Below, in pieces: positions 6,334 through 6,602 of a stretch of DNA of 6,602 bases. The DNA lies in NCBI GenBank assembly GCA_026421105.1, contig JAPKDI010000069.1:1-6602 (forward strand). Direction: 5' to 3'. A program made the translations under genes and the position numbers. This stretch comes from Alphaproteobacteria bacterium. GTDB lineage: Bacteria > Pseudomonadota > Alphaproteobacteria > SHVP01. The notes under the pieces are model-generated. The model did no database searches. It saw only the letters and a program-made list of their open reading frames with translations, and was not told the DNA's origin. Every line of letters begins with the position of its first letter. The stretch's first letter is position 1.

Positions 6334-6602
6334 GTGGTCAAATCTGAACTCATCATACGTCTTGCGGAAATGAACCCGCACCTCTATCAGCGCGATATTG
6401 AGCGGATTGTCTCGGCGATTTTTGAAGAGATCTCCGTCGCTTTGGCGCAGGGCGACCGGGTCGAGCTCAGAGGGTTTGGCGCTTTTTCCGTGAAACAACG
6501 CGCCGCACGCGTGGCCCGTAACCCGCGAACCGGCGAAGCCGTTCAAGTTACCGAAAAACACGTCCCCTTCTTCAAGACCGGCAAAGAGCTGCGGCAAAGC
6601 CT
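6334..6602 (+). CDS. ihfB: Integration host factor subunit beta (partial, 3' end outside the window)
   Basis: IHF beta pairs with IHF alpha to bind specific DNA sites and bend them sharply, acting in recombination, replication and transcription. The window holds 89 full codons from a GTG start at 6334, preceded by a strong GAGGGGGG site (6319-6326) 7 bases upstream. The protein begins [15 protein letters not shown], a typical IHF beta N-terminus. [10 protein letters not shown] (44-53) follows, then the DNA-intercalating arm RNPRTGE (62-68) with the key Pro64, and [11 protein letters not shown] (77-87). Glu44 and Arg46, which contribute to sequence-specific contacts in E. coli IHF beta, fall at the same numbers here and separate it from HU and IHF alpha. 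E. coli IHF beta has 94 residues, so only a short C-terminal tail should be missing. Confidence 0.95.
   Translation, partial: MVKSELIIRLAEMNPHLYQRDIERIVSAIFEEISVALAQGDRVELRGFGAFSVKQRAARVARNPRTGEAVQVTEKHVPFFKTGKELRQS

Overview
This is ordinary chromosomal sequence from what looks like an alphaproteobacterium. GC content looks moderately high, by eye about 60%. The gene order aroA-cmk-rpsA-sppA-ihfB is the core of the evidence. An aroA-cmk-rpsA-ihfB cluster with a tRNA-Ala(GGC) close by is, from memory, a familiar alphaproteobacterial arrangement. An sppA gene between rpsA and ihfB is what I would expect in Rhodospirillales-like lineages, but I cannot name a genus from sequence alone.

Layout from left to right. 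Positions 2-77 hold a complete tRNA-Ala(GGC) on the minus strand with encoded CCA. A 139-base divergent gap follows; it holds a weak tRNA promoter candidate and a perfect short inverted repeat. Next is a plus-strand class I SAM-dependent methyltransferase (about 217-1371) with an unusually long N-terminal region; its substrate is unknown. A 153-base gap then holds a stem-loop and a fairly good sigma70-like promoter for the downstream cluster. The cluster itself is aroA (EPSP synthase, shikimate pathway), cmk (CMP kinase, overlapping aroA by four bases), a 145-base leader with a bulged hairpin, rpsA (ribosomal protein S1 with six S1 domains), sppA (single-pass inner-membrane S49 peptidase) and the first 89 codons of ihfB (integration host factor beta subunit), which runs off the right edge.

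The cluster genes serve different pathways: aromatic amino acid precursors, pyrimidine nucleotides, translation initiation, membrane peptide clearance, and DNA bending. Their grouping probably reflects growth-linked co-expression, not one pathway. Close spacing and overlapping translation signals (aroA/cmk ATGA overlap; the sppA ribosome binding site built from the rpsA stop codon) suggest coupling. rpsA and ihfB probably also have their own control signals.

I found no mobile element, CRISPR array, toxin-antitoxin pair, defence system or pseudogene. I do not see a new biological system here. The items most worth a second look are the methyltransferase of unknown substrate beside the tRNA gene and the hairpin in the rpsA leader.
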